The translations under genes were made by a program, and so were the position numbers. Under the pieces are notes generated by a model. That model worked only from the letters and a program-made list of their open reading frames with translations, had not been told where the DNA came from and made no database searches. 64,000 nt of DNA from JAZBPO01 sp963691775 (GTDB lineage: Bacteria > Pseudomonadota > Gammaproteobacteria > Pseudomonadales > Azotimanducaceae), in NCBI GenBank assembly GCA_963691775.1, contig OY829369.1, positions 3,720,001 through 3,784,000 of the forward strand, in the 5' to 3' direction. Position 1 is the stretch's first letter, and each line of letters opens with the position of its first letter. Below, in pieces: positions 8,618-16,947 of this stretch.

Positions 8618-9646
8618 ATGATCATTCGCAGCAAAGCACCCCTGAGGATCGGTCTCGCGGGCGGTGGTACTGATGTGAGCCCATACTCAGACCAGTTTGG
8701 GGGCTCGATCCTGAATGCAACGATCGACAAATATGCCTACGCGAGCATCATCCCTCGACGTGACGGCCGGATCGTTCTGCATGCGATGGATCAGAAGGAG
8801 CGCTATGAAGTCGAGAGCGTTGCGCGCCTGCCAATCAACGGCGAACTCAATCTCCTGCGTGGCGTTTACAACCGGATCGTCAAGGACTTCAACCACAACG
8901 CGCCCCTGGCTTTCGAGCTCAAAACCTACGTTGACGCTCCGCCCGGGTCCGGACTGGGCTCGTCTTCGACGCTCGTTGTCGCGATCGTCGGCGCGTTTAC
9001 GGAGTGGCTGAATCTTCCCCTAGGCGAGTACGACATCGCGCAGTTGGCCCATGACATCGAGCGCGTCGATCTCGGCCTGGCGGGCGGCAAGCAGGACCAG
9101 TACGCCGCGACCTTCGGGGGCTTCAACTTCATGGAGTTCCACAGTGACGACAAGGTCATAGTGAATCCGCTCAGGATCAGGGATCGCTACATTCTCGAGC
9201 TCGAGTTCAACATCATCAGCTACTACACCGGTACGAGTCGTCTCTCCTCAACGATCATTGAAGCGCAGCAGGAAAGCGTCAATAAGAACAAAAGCAAGTC
9301 GATAGAAGCCATGCACGAACTCAAGAATCAGGCCTTCATGATGAAAGAGGCGCTGCTGAAGGGGGAGCTTTCACGCATAGGTGATCTCCTTGAATACGGT
9401 TGGAAATTCAAGAAGGAAATGGCGGATGGCATCAGCAATCCGGTGATCGACGAGATTTACGACGAGGCGCGGAAGGTCGGGGCAACCGGCGGCAAGATCT
9501 CCGGCGCCGGAGGCGGCGGGGTCATCACCTTTTTCTGCCCCGGCAACGCCCGCTATTGCGTATCCGAGAAGCTTCGGGAGATGGGTGGAGAGGTCTATCC
9601 CATAAAATTCAGTAAATCCGGCCTCGCGACATGGACGATCCACTGA
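8618..9646 (+). CDS. hddA: D-glycero-alpha-D-manno-heptose 7-phosphate kinase
   Basis: A 342-residue GHMP-family sugar kinase. It should phosphorylate D-glycero-D-manno-heptose 7-phosphate at C1 in the cytosol, the second step towards GDP-heptose. All three GHMP motifs are visible: the N-terminal APLRIGLAGGGTDV, the ATP loop PPGSGLGSSSTLVVA near residues 105-120, and the C-terminal SGAGGGGVITFF near 296-308. GLAGGKQDQYAATFGG, typical of HddA-type enzymes, is also present. ATG 8618 matches the usual family start; the open frame upstream is low-complexity. It is the first of four heptose genes: gmhA begins one base after its stop, and hddC and gmhB follow. Related LmbP-type kinases share the motifs, but the neighbours settle the call. 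Confidence 0.93.
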   Translation: MIIRSKAPLRIGLAGGGTDVSPYSDQFGGSILNATIDKYAYASIIPRRDGRIVLHAMDQKERYEVESVARLPINGELNLLRGVYNRIVKDFNHNAPLAFELKTYVDAPPGSGLGSSSTLVVAIVGAFTEWLNLPLGEYDIAQLAHDIERVDLGLAGGKQDQYAATFGGFNFMEFHSDDKVIVNPLRIRDRYILELEFNIISYYTGTSRLSSTIIEAQQESVNKNKSKSIEAMHELKNQAFMMKEALLKGELSRIGDLLEYGWKFKKEMADGISNPVIDEIYDEARKVGATGGKISGAGGGGVITFFCPGNARYCVSEKLREMGGEVYPIKFSKSGLATWTIH

Positions 9647-9647
9647 C

Positions 9648-10235
9648 ATGAAACAGATTCAAGAACTTGTGCAAAGCTCTATCAGCACGAAGGAAGCCGT
9701 GCTTTCTGACGTTGTGCTGCTGAAGAACGTCCAACAGGCTGCGGACGTCATCTCCGCCGCGTTTCGTTCCGACAAGAAGGTGCTCTTTTGCGGAAACGGC
9801 GGCAGTGCGGCCGACGCCCAGCACCTCGCCGCAGAGTTCTCCGGGCGCTACTACTTCGACCGAGATCCCCTCTTTTCAGAAGCGCTGCACGTCAATACTT
9901 CCTACGTCACCGCCGTCGCCAACGACTATTCTTACGATCAGATCTACAGCCGGCTGGTCAAGGCAAAGGGCCGAGAGGGCGACGTATTGGTTGGCATGTC
10001 TACCTCTGGAAACTCGAACAACATCGTTGAGGCGTTCAAGCAAGGCAATGCCAACGGCATGCACGTTATCGCGATGACCGGTCGGAGCGGCGGGAGGATG
10101 AAGGAGCACTGCGATCTGCTTTTGAACATGCCATCCGAGGACACGCCCCGGATTCAGGAGTGTCACATGCTGCTCGGTCACATCATCTGCCAGCTTGTGG
10201 AGGAAGCTCTGTTCGCAAAGCAGGAGGTTGCGTGA
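9648..10235 (+). CDS. gmhA: Phosphoheptose isomerase (sedoheptulose-7-phosphate isomerase)
   Basis: A 195-residue SIS-domain enzyme, the normal length for GmhA. It converts sedoheptulose 7-phosphate into D-glycero-D-manno-heptose 7-phosphate, the first step of heptose nucleotide synthesis. Diagnostic stretches are FCGNGGSAADAQHLAAEF, the substrate-binding STSGNSNNIVEA, and the C-terminal QECHMLLGHIICQLVE helix. The gene begins one base after the hddA stop, so it is almost certainly translated from the same message. An 81-base gap follows before hddC. The pathway order isomerase, kinase, phosphatase, guanylyltransferase is complete within this cluster. Confidence 0.95.
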   Translation: MKQIQELVQSSISTKEAVLSDVVLLKNVQQAADVISAAFRSDKKVLFCGNGGSAADAQHLAAEFSGRYYFDRDPLFSEALHVNTSYVTAVANDYSYDQIYSRLVKAKGREGDVLVGMSTSGNSNNIVEAFKQGNANGMHVIAMTGRSGGRMKEHCDLLLNMPSEDTPRIQECHMLLGHIICQLVEEALFAKQEVA

Positions 10236-10316
10236 GCGGCACTTGCGGTCGGCCAGGCGCCATCAGGCGCCGGACGCGGCGTGGATCGGCCGTGCGTCGA
10301 GGATCAATCGTTTGAC

Positions 10317-11021
10317 ATGGTAGAAGAGGCAATCATTCTCGCTGGGGGCAGGGGAACGCGACTCAGGTCGGTCGTTGCTGACATTCCGAAGCCGATGGCC
10401 GACGTCAACGGTCGTCCCTTCCTGGCTTACTTGCTGGATGACCTGGCCGCTCAGGGTGTGCGCCGCTGCGTGCTGGCGGTCGGTTACAAGCAAGATGTCA
10501 TCGTGCATCACTTCGGACGAAGTTACGGTGCGCTCGAGCTGTGCTACTCGGTCGAAGACGAGCCGCTCGGCACCGGTGGAGCCATCGCGCTTGCCAGCAA
10601 GCATGCCGATGGGCGCGATCTGCTCGTCGTCAACGGAGACACGTTCTTCAGCATTGATCTCAAAGCCTTTCACGCATTCTTTTCGAGTAAGAGGGCCGCG
10701 CTCGGCATGGCGCTCAAACGCATGCAGTGCTTCGATCGCTACGGAACTGTCAAGCTGGCGAGCGATGGACGCATCGCGGGATTCGAGGAAAAGCGGCCAT
10801 GTGCCGAAGGCCTGATCAACGGCGGGGTGTACCTGCTCGACGCGGCGCTTCTCGAGCGCTACTCGGGGCCGACAAGCTACTCTTTCGAGCGCGAAATTCT
10901 GGAGCGAATGTACAAGCAGGAGGCCTTCTACGGGGCCGAGTTCGATGCATACTTCGTCGACATTGGCGTGCCGGAAGACTACGAAAGGTCGAAGCATGAC
11001 CTCGCCGCCCTTCAGCATTGA
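10317..11021 (+). CDS. hddC: D-glycero-D-manno-heptose 1-phosphate guanylyltransferase (sugar nucleotidyltransferase)
   Basis: A 234-residue nucleotidyltransferase with the pyrophosphorylase signature LAGGRGTRLRSVVADIPKPM at the N-terminus and the metal-site VVNGDTFF near residue 104. It would transfer GMP onto heptose 1-phosphate, giving GDP-D-glycero-alpha-D-manno-heptose. The alternative is a general rfbF/rmlA-like enzyme, but the neighbouring hddA, gmhA and gmhB make HddC the best call. ATG 10317 begins just before the signature, as usual for the family; a GTG at 10281 would add 12 non-conserved residues. The 3' end overlaps gmhB by 26 bases, implying translational coupling. Confidence 0.87.
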   Translation: MVEEAIILAGGRGTRLRSVVADIPKPMADVNGRPFLAYLLDDLAAQGVRRCVLAVGYKQDVIVHHFGRSYGALELCYSVEDEPLGTGGAIALASKHADGRDLLVVNGDTFFSIDLKAFHAFFSSKRAALGMALKRMQCFDRYGTVKLASDGRIAGFEEKRPCAEGLINGGVYLLDAALLERYSGPTSYSFEREILERMYKQEAFYGAEFDAYFVDIGVPEDYERSKHDLAALQH

Positions 11022-11577
11022 TCGCGCCTGGAGTCTGTTTCTCGATCGAGACGGGGTGCTCAACGCCAAGCGCGAGAACGACTACGTCAAGCAATGGGGC
11101 GAGTTCGACTTCCTGCCGGGCGTTCTCGAAGCTATGCGGCACCTCAGCGCGTGCTTCGGCCGCATCATCGTGGTCACGAACCAGCGCGGCATTGGCCGGG
11201 GGCTCATGTCGATCGAGGCGCTCGAAGATATTCACCAGAGGATGCTAGAGGCGATCGATGCTCACGGCGGCCGCATCGATCAGATCTACCATTGTCCAGA
11301 CCTGGCGGAGCATGATCTCAGGGGCTGGCGGAAACCCAAGGTGGGGATGGCGCTGGAGGCAAAGCGCACGTTTCCCGAGATCGAATTCAAGAAGTCCATC
11401 ATGATCGGTGACTCCATATCGGATATGGACTTCGGTCGTCGTGTCGGTATGCACACCGTCTGGGTGTCCAAGGAAGAGCCGTCGGCTGCGCAGGCGCCGC
11501 TGGTCGATGTAAGCGTCGAGAGCCTCGCTGATGCAGCCGGCTTGTTCACGCGCGATGCGCTGCGAGCACGGCTGTGA
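10996..11577 (+). CDS. gmhB: D-glycero-D-manno-heptose 1,7-bisphosphate phosphatase-type HAD hydrolase
   Basis: A 193-residue HAD phosphatase. The nucleophile motif is FLDRDGVLN near residue 15, motif II is VVTNQRGIGRG, the motif III lysine lies in WRKPKVGM, and motif IV is IGDSISDMDFGR. It would remove the 7-phosphate of heptose 1,7-bisphosphate before nucleotidyl transfer. ATG 10996 overlaps hddC by 26 bases and has AAAGG 7 bases upstream. Classical GmhB proteins carry a zinc loop with one His and three Cys between motifs II and III. Here the corresponding stretch (YHCPDLAEHDLRGWRKP) keeps a single Cys, so zinc binding appears lost. A histidinol-phosphatase-like activity is the alternative; context favours GmhB. 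Confidence 0.85.
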   Translation: MTSPPFSIDRAWSLFLDRDGVLNAKRENDYVKQWGEFDFLPGVLEAMRHLSACFGRIIVVTNQRGIGRGLMSIEALEDIHQRMLEAIDAHGGRIDQIYHCPDLAEHDLRGWRKPKVGMALEAKRTFPEIEFKKSIMIGDSISDMDFGRRVGMHTVWVSKEEPSAAQAPLVDVSVESLADAAGLFTRDALRARL

Positions 11578-11773
11578 TCACGGGTGTGCGGCACGGGTCG
11601 GCGTTCGGTGCGGCTCGGGGAACCCCTGAAGCACACGCAGGAGTTCAACTGCCTGACCCGCGCTGCCGACAGGCGAGCGCGCCTTCGCGAGTCAGCTTCG
11701 TTCTCTCTCGTCGTGCTTATCTGCTGCCGAAGTGCGCACTGCCGTGTGCGCAAGGGATGCGTCGAGGGCCGTT

Positions 11774-13042
11774 ATGACAGCTGGCACAAGGCTCAAAAGC
11801 GAGATTGGTCAGGCCACCGCAGACATGAAGCGCCGAAAGCTCCTGTTTATCACCTCACAGCTCCCCTATCCGCCGTTCGGCGGTGGTACGAGCACCTCAT
11901 GGAACTTCATTCGTTTCCTGAGCGAGCACTTCGACACGTCAATGGCGACGATCCTGAAGTGGGACGACCCCAAAAACGAGGCGGCTTTTCGTGCGCGGGT
12001 GAAGCTCGATAGATACTTCAGCCTCGAGCTCAACGTGGAGCGAACGGCGGGGACGGTCGCGCGAAGCTACCTCAAGGGTGTGCCGATCAATCTACTGCGC
12101 AATTACCACCCGGAGTTGAAGCGCATCATTCATCAGTGGCTTGAGGCCGGCGGTTTCGACTTCGTGTTCGTAGATCATTATGAAATGTTCCAGTACGTGC
12201 CTGACGGGCTGGATGTGCGCGCCGTTCTGCATGAGCACAACGCCGAGTTCGTGATGTGGGCGCGCTACGCTTCGGCCAGCACCAGTCCCCTCAAGAAGCT
12301 CGTCACTCGCCTTGAAAGCAAGCGGATCTTCCAGGTCGAGAAGCGCTTCTGCGAGCGGGCGGATCTGGTGCTCGCCAATCCCAACGATCAGGAGGTGCTG
12401 ACTGCACTTACATCCGGGAAGAGTCGTATCGAGAAGATCATTCCGTGCGGTGAGGACTTCATGCTTGACTGGCCGGATCTGCAGTGGGCAGCGACGGAAG
12501 AATCGCTGCTCTATGTCGGCTCTCTGGGCTGGGAAGCGAACGTAGATGGATTGCTCTGGTTTCTCGAAGAAGGCTGGCCGACGCTGAAGGCGCGCAAGCC
12601 TGACGCACGTTTCTACATTGTCGGCGGCAAGCCGGACCCGCGGATTGTCTCGGCCGCGGAGGGCCTGGAGGATGTTGTATTGACCGGTTTCGTAGATGAC
12701 CTCGAAACCTACTACAGCAAGTGCCGAGTCTTTCTTACGCCGCTGCGTTTCGGCAGCGGCGTGAAGCTGAAGGTCATGAATGCAATGTTCAGGGGCATCC
12801 CGGTCGTGACGACCGCCATCGGCGCCGAGGGAATGAATGTCGAGAGCGGCACACATCTCCTTTGCGGCGACACCATGTCCGAATTCGTCGACAACGCGGT
12901 GATCCTCCTCGAGGATCAGACGACGTGGACCCGCCTCAGAGACCACAGCCGCAGCCTGACGGCTGCTGAATTCTCCTGGAAGACTCAGCTCGAGAACATC
13001 AAGGCGCATATCCTTTCCCTCGAGGGGCCCGGAGCGCCCTAG
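11774..13042 (+). CDS. Glycosyltransferase, group 1 (GT4-like)
   Basis: A 422-residue GT-B glycosyltransferase expected to add a sugar to a surface glycan on the cytosolic face of the membrane. The N-terminal donor/acceptor domain opens with LLFITSQLPYPPFGGGTST, a common start in this group. The C-terminal nucleotide-sugar domain contains LLYVGSLGWEANVDGLLWFL, VVLTGFVDDLETYYSKCRVF and the FGSGVKLKVMNAMFRGIPVV segment, where a Lys and a small-residue loop replace the usual E-x7-E surroundings. ATG 11774 follows GAGGG by 5 bases; an internal ATG at 11825 is the alternative. It follows gmhB by about 200 bases on the same strand. A heptosyltransferase role is attractive but unproven. Confidence 0.88.
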   Translation: MTAGTRLKSEIGQATADMKRRKLLFITSQLPYPPFGGGTSTSWNFIRFLSEHFDTSMATILKWDDPKNEAAFRARVKLDRYFSLELNVERTAGTVARSYLKGVPINLLRNYHPELKRIIHQWLEAGGFDFVFVDHYEMFQYVPDGLDVRAVLHEHNAEFVMWARYASASTSPLKKLVTRLESKRIFQVEKRFCERADLVLANPNDQEVLTALTSGKSRIEKIIPCGEDFMLDWPDLQWAATEESLLYVGSLGWEANVDGLLWFLEEGWPTLKARKPDARFYIVGGKPDPRIVSAAEGLEDVVLTGFVDDLETYYSKCRVFLTPLRFGSGVKLKVMNAMFRGIPVVTTAIGAEGMNVESGTHLLCGDTMSEFVDNAVILLEDQTTWTRLRDHSRSLTAAEFSWKTQLENIKAHILSLEGPGAP

Positions 13043-13295
13043 GCCTTAAACGCTTATGCCCTGCGGCTGCCGACGTGGCGGTGCCCAGCCGTTGATGATC
13101 GCGCGCTGGATCATCTTGCCAACCGCACTGGGCATGCGCCGTGCCGGTCCTTTTTCACTCTGCGTTGCACAATGCAATGCGTCCTGCGAACGGTTGAACG
13201 TCCGCTTCCGTTCTTGGCCCTAGATCTACCCCTTGGGGCTCAGCATTTGGCACGCCCTTTGCGAAAACGGAGGGAAACGCCTTGCGAGCACGCCC

Positions 13296-14105
13296 ATGAC
13301 GTCACTGCACAGACACCTCGCCCACCACCTCCGGCAGGCGCCCAGCTATCTGAAATATTCATCGCTCCACGAATTCGGAGTGTGTCACGCGTGCGGCCAC
13401 AGCAGCGTCTTTCTGGCCAGCGGCAACAATCTGAAGGAGTCGCTGAACTGCGCCTATTGCGGGGCCTGGCAGCGCATTCGCTTCATCTCCGAGCTGCTGC
13501 TGGAAACCTATTCACAGGCTTCAGCATGCTCACTCAGAGATCTCGTCAGGGAGCCGCTGTTCAGCTCGTTGGACATCTACGAGGCTGCGGCCCAGGGCGC
13601 ACTCCATGAACGGCTCAAGCATCTGCCGGGCTACGTGTGTTCCGAGTACTTCGAGGACTGTACGCCGGGCCGGGCGCGCAACGGCGTGCGCTGCGAGGAC
13701 CTGCAACAACTCACGTTCGCCGATGCTCAATTCGATCTTGTGCTGCATACGTCCGTGCTCGAACACGTTCGTAGGCCCCAGGCGGCGATAGCGGAGAGCT
13801 TCAGGGTTCTGAAGCCCGGTGGCATCCTGCTTTTTGAGGTTCCGCTTACGGAGGAGGGCGTTCCCGGTGTGCGGGCCCGCACCGTTCCGCGGGTGGATAC
13901 CAGAACCGATCACGACGTCTTCCTGATGAAGAAGGCCTTTCATGGAGATCCGCTACGGAACGAGGGCGTTCTCGTCTATACGGATTTCGGAATGGACCTT
14001 TCGGACCAGCTCGCTGCCGTGGGCTTCGAAGTCTCCGTTCGGGAGCGAGAGCTTGCCCAATCGTCGATGAGCCATGCGATCGTTTTCATGTGCCGCAAGC
14101 CCTGA
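13296..14105 (+). CDS. SAM-dependent methyltransferase with N-terminal zinc ribbon
   Basis: A 269-residue class I methyltransferase. The N-terminal part has two CxxC pairs (CHACG and CAYCG, about 25 residues apart) that look like a zinc ribbon. The methyltransferase domain shows FADAQFDLVLHTSVLEHVRRP (motif IV region) and AESFRVLKPGGILLFEVP (the post-motif GG strand), near residues 140-190. The glycine-rich motif I is weak: the stretch GYVCSEYFEDCTPG occupies its place. The start is uncertain: ATG 13296 has only a weak ribosome site, and a TTG at 13233 would extend the protein. Within a glycan cluster, O-methylation of a sugar is the likely role. Confidence 0.78.
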   Translation: MTSLHRHLAHHLRQAPSYLKYSSLHEFGVCHACGHSSVFLASGNNLKESLNCAYCGAWQRIRFISELLLETYSQASACSLRDLVREPLFSSLDIYEAAAQGALHERLKHLPGYVCSEYFEDCTPGRARNGVRCEDLQQLTFADAQFDLVLHTSVLEHVRRPQAAIAESFRVLKPGGILLFEVPLTEEGVPGVRARTVPRVDTRTDHDVFLMKKAFHGDPLRNEGVLVYTDFGMDLSDQLAAVGFEVSVRERELAQSSMSHAIVFMCRKP

Positions 14106-14133
14106 TCTGTCGGAGGCCCAGGGAGCAAAGCTT

Positions 14134-15408
14134 GTGCGCCTATCGCTGAACCCGTTGATCTCCTTGCTCTTGCTGATCGCGCTCTTCGCCGGGCTTCAGG
14201 GGGGGCGCTACTTTCTCGCCAACCGGCTGCAGGAAGTCGGGACCTTTTGTGCTCTCCTGGTTTTCGCGCTGGGAGCGTATGCATCACTCTTCAAGCTCGA
14301 CTATGGCAGCTGGAAGCGCTGGGTATACCTGCCCATCCTGCTACTCGGCGGTATCATGGTCGTCAGTGCGACCACATTCCTGGTGCAGTACGGCGGCAAT
14401 CTCTTCTTCAGTTTCTTTTCAGCGCGCGAGTTCCTCCTGGGATTTCTTGGCCCTGCCGTTTTCCTGATTGTTCGAGCCGGCTACCCGATAGAGAAACTGC
14501 AAGCAGTCATCCTGTTCTGCCTGCTGCTGATGTCACTCAATTATCTGTATTTCTACAATACGATGGACCTGCGCGCGGCGTTTTTCTCCAGTAACCACAC
14601 GGTCAGCGCGCTGGTGACCTATGACGAATGGCGGGGCTTTCGCCTCAAGCCCTCGATGGTCGCAGTGATGCTTTCGATTCTCACGGGGATGATGCTGATT
14701 CGGCAGTTTCGCTCTTTGGGTTCGGTGCTGTTCGCCATGAGCCTGATCGCCCTGGCCGTATACATCTGGACGATCGTTTTGTTCCGTTCGACGCTCGCCA
14801 CCATGCTGCTGGGCCTTGTCATCTATGCCTGCTTTCTCGCACGCCCTGGCCGTCTTCACGCTGCTTTGCTGGCACTTCCAATCGTCGTGATTGCGTCGCC
14901 CTTCATCGTCAGCGCGGCGGGGGACTTCTTTCTTGGCGCCGACGGAGGGTCCCTTCGCATGAAGTCCTTCAAGCTGGCGCTGGACACGCTTTCCTCGCAT
15001 CCCATCCTGGGCGTTGGAGAGGACAGCGTTTATGGCGTGAGCTACCAGGACATTTTCTCCAAGACCTTCTTCCCGTCGGACATCGGCCTCATCGGCGTTG
15101 CCTTCAAGTACGGTCTGGTTGGCGTCGGTCTGTATCTCTATATGCACGTGCTCATTTTCGTGAAGCTCTGGAAGGCGAACATCCGAGTGCGCAAGGCGGA
15201 AGGCCGGACCGATCCGATACTGTTCGCCTTCCTTGTTCTGCTCACGGCTCAGAGTTTCAATCTGGTCCTGATTGCCGGCATGGCGTACGCGCAAGGCATT
15301 ACGATCGCATCGCTGAGCTTGGCGTATGCCTGCCTAAGAGATCCTGGTGAGCCTGGGAGGGAACCTGTTCGCTCGTTCCGTCGCGGCGTAGATGCCCTGT
15401 CCGCTTGA
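14134..15408 (+). CDS. O-antigen polymerase/ligase-like multi-pass membrane protein
   Basis: A 424-residue inner-membrane protein with about ten hydrophobic helices, a large periplasmic stretch near residues 265-320, and the Wzy/WaaL-type segment SHPILGVGEDSVYG (compare the common 'NPLxGxG' motif of the Wzy_C family). It would polymerise or ligate a lipid-linked glycan on the periplasmic side. The GTG start at 14134 follows GGGAG by about 10 bases and leaves a normal N-terminal helix; upstream in-frame codons overlap the preceding gene. It is the last gene of the same-strand cluster that starts with hddA. Polymerase and ligase cannot be separated from sequence alone. Confidence 0.82.
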   Translation: MRLSLNPLISLLLLIALFAGLQGGRYFLANRLQEVGTFCALLVFALGAYASLFKLDYGSWKRWVYLPILLLGGIMVVSATTFLVQYGGNLFFSFFSAREFLLGFLGPAVFLIVRAGYPIEKLQAVILFCLLLMSLNYLYFYNTMDLRAAFFSSNHTVSALVTYDEWRGFRLKPSMVAVMLSILTGMMLIRQFRSLGSVLFAMSLIALAVYIWTIVLFRSTLATMLLGLVIYACFLARPGRLHAALLALPIVVIASPFIVSAAGDFFLGADGGSLRMKSFKLALDTLSSHPILGVGEDSVYGVSYQDIFSKTFFPSDIGLIGVAFKYGLVGVGLYLYMHVLIFVKLWKANIRVRKAEGRTDPILFAFLVLLTAQSFNLVLIAGMAYAQGITIASLSLAYACLRDPGEPGREPVRSFRRGVDALSA

Positions 15409-15546
15409 CGTGCGCGAGGTGCCTTCGCCGTCAGGCGAGGCGACGGGCAATACGCCACTAGTGTCTCCCCCGATTGCGAAGCAGATCTGGCGCCGAACCG
15501 CGCTCAGAAAAGTGCCGCTGGCCTGAAGCAGCCTACAAGACGTGCT

Positions 15547-16947
15547 TTATCGCGTCTCGACTCCTGGCGGCGTCCAGCCGCCGCCGAGGGCGCGGTAGAG
15601 GAGCGCGACGCTGAGATGTCGGTCGCGGACAGCTTCGATCAGCTCAAGCTCGGCGTCGAAGAACTGCCTTTGCGCGACTAGTACGTCAATGTAGCCAATG
15701 ACGCCGTTGCTGTAGCGAGCTGAGGCGAGGCGCAAATACTCCTGCGCTGCGTTGCGAAGTGTTTCGGTCGAATCAGCCAGTTCGCCTGCGCGGCTGAATG
15801 TGCTCAGTGAATTGGATACGTCCTCCAAGGCGCGCAGTACCGTGTTCACGTACGCGAGCTCGGCCTGCTCGCGTCGCGCCCAGGCAGCGTCGACGGCAGC
15901 TCTTCGAGCACCGGCGTTGAAGACCGGCTGAGCGACTGATAGATCGGCAACCCAGGTACGGCCGCCGGATTTGAGCAGGTCGCTGAGATCGAGGCTTTCG
16001 TTCCCGAATTCACCTGTCAGCACGATGCGCGGCAGCAGCTCTGCTTTCGCGACGCCGACGCGAGCGTTGGCGGCGATGAGCCCGAGTTCGGCGACGCGAA
16101 TGTCGGGTCTCCGCTCCACTAACTCCGCGGGGAGGCCCGGGGGCAGCGTGTCTGTGAGCCTGATGTTCCCGAGTACTGCGCTGCTGTCTATGCCGGAGGG
16201 CGTCTGTCCAAGCAAACGTCGCAGCTGATTCTCGAATACAAGCTTCTGGTTTTCGAGTCTTGGGATCTGCTTCTCCGCTTCCGCGAGCGCGAACTCGGCC
16301 TGTGCCACCTCAAGCCCGGAAATCATGCCGCTGTCGTTCCTGAGCCGCTGAATCCTCAGGGTCTCGCGGCGCGAATCGACGGTGGAGCGCGTAAGGGTGA
16401 GCTGCTGCTGTGCGGCGAGCAGATTGTAGTAGGTGGCGGAAACCGTTCCGATCAGCGACACCTGCTGCGCATATACCTGCCATTCGGTTGACGCGAGATC
16501 GGCAGCAGCGGCCTGCGCTTGGCGTCGATTGAAGCCCCAGACGTCGAGCTCCCACGACAGCAGACCCAGAAAGGTGAAAGTGTCCTCTGTCGCTCCGTCG
16601 CCGGTCAGCCTCGAGCCATCCTTCCGCTCTTGCTCGGTGGCGAGGTCCAGAGCCGGAAAGAGAGGTGCCCGGGCTCGGGTCAGCTGCGCTTCGGACTCTT
16701 GGATACGCGATCGCGCCGCCGCGACATCGAGATTGTTCTGAAGCGCCTGCTCGATCAGCGCGCGCAAGACTTCGTCGTGGAAGACCTCGCGCCAGTCCGG
16801 CAGCGGTGTTTCAGCGAGGGTGGGCGACGGATCGGCGCGGTGTTGCGCCGGCAGATTCAGTTCGGGCCGTTCGTAGTCGGGCCCGACTGCGCAGCCTGAG
16901 ATCGTCAGCGCTGCAAAGCTCACCAGCAGGCGGATAAGCCTAGTCAT
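15547..16947 (-). CDS. RND efflux outer-membrane lipoprotein (NodT/OprM family)
   Basis: A 466-residue TolC-like outer-membrane factor. The signal peptide ends in a lipobox (LTISGC), and CAVGPDYERPEL is the standard mature start of OprM/NodT proteins. Two repeated outer-membrane-efflux domains follow, the first with ALQNNLDVAAARSRIQESEA and the second with VERRPDIRVAELGLIAANAR. ATG 16947 is chosen because the lipoprotein signal starts there; the open frame upstream is inside the pump gene. It overlaps the RND pump gene by 8 bases and is last in a three-gene operon, forming the outer-membrane exit duct of the complex. Confidence 0.95.
   Translation of the reverse strand: MTRLIRLLVSFAALTISGCAVGPDYERPELNLPAQHRADPSPTLAETPLPDWREVFHDEVLRALIEQALQNNLDVAAARSRIQESEAQLTRARAPLFPALDLATEQERKDGSRLTGDGATEDTFTFLGLLSWELDVWGFNRRQAQAAAADLASTEWQVYAQQVSLIGTVSATYYNLLAAQQQLTLTRSTVDSRRETLRIQRLRNDSGMISGLEVAQAEFALAEAEKQIPRLENQKLVFENQLRRLLGQTPSGIDSSAVLGNIRLTDTLPPGLPAELVERRPDIRVAELGLIAANARVGVAKAELLPRIVLTGEFGNESLDLSDLLKSGGRTWVADLSVAQPVFNAGARRAAVDAAWARREQAELAYVNTVLRALEDVSNSLSTFSRAGELADSTETLRNAAQEYLRLASARYSNGVIGYIDVLVAQRQFFDAELELIEAVRDRHLSVALLYRALGGGWTPPGVETR

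Noticed and set aside
15422..15440. Hairpin between the O-antigen gene and the efflux operon considered as a terminator
   Set aside because: The stem contains a bulge and no T run follows; support is too weak for annotation.
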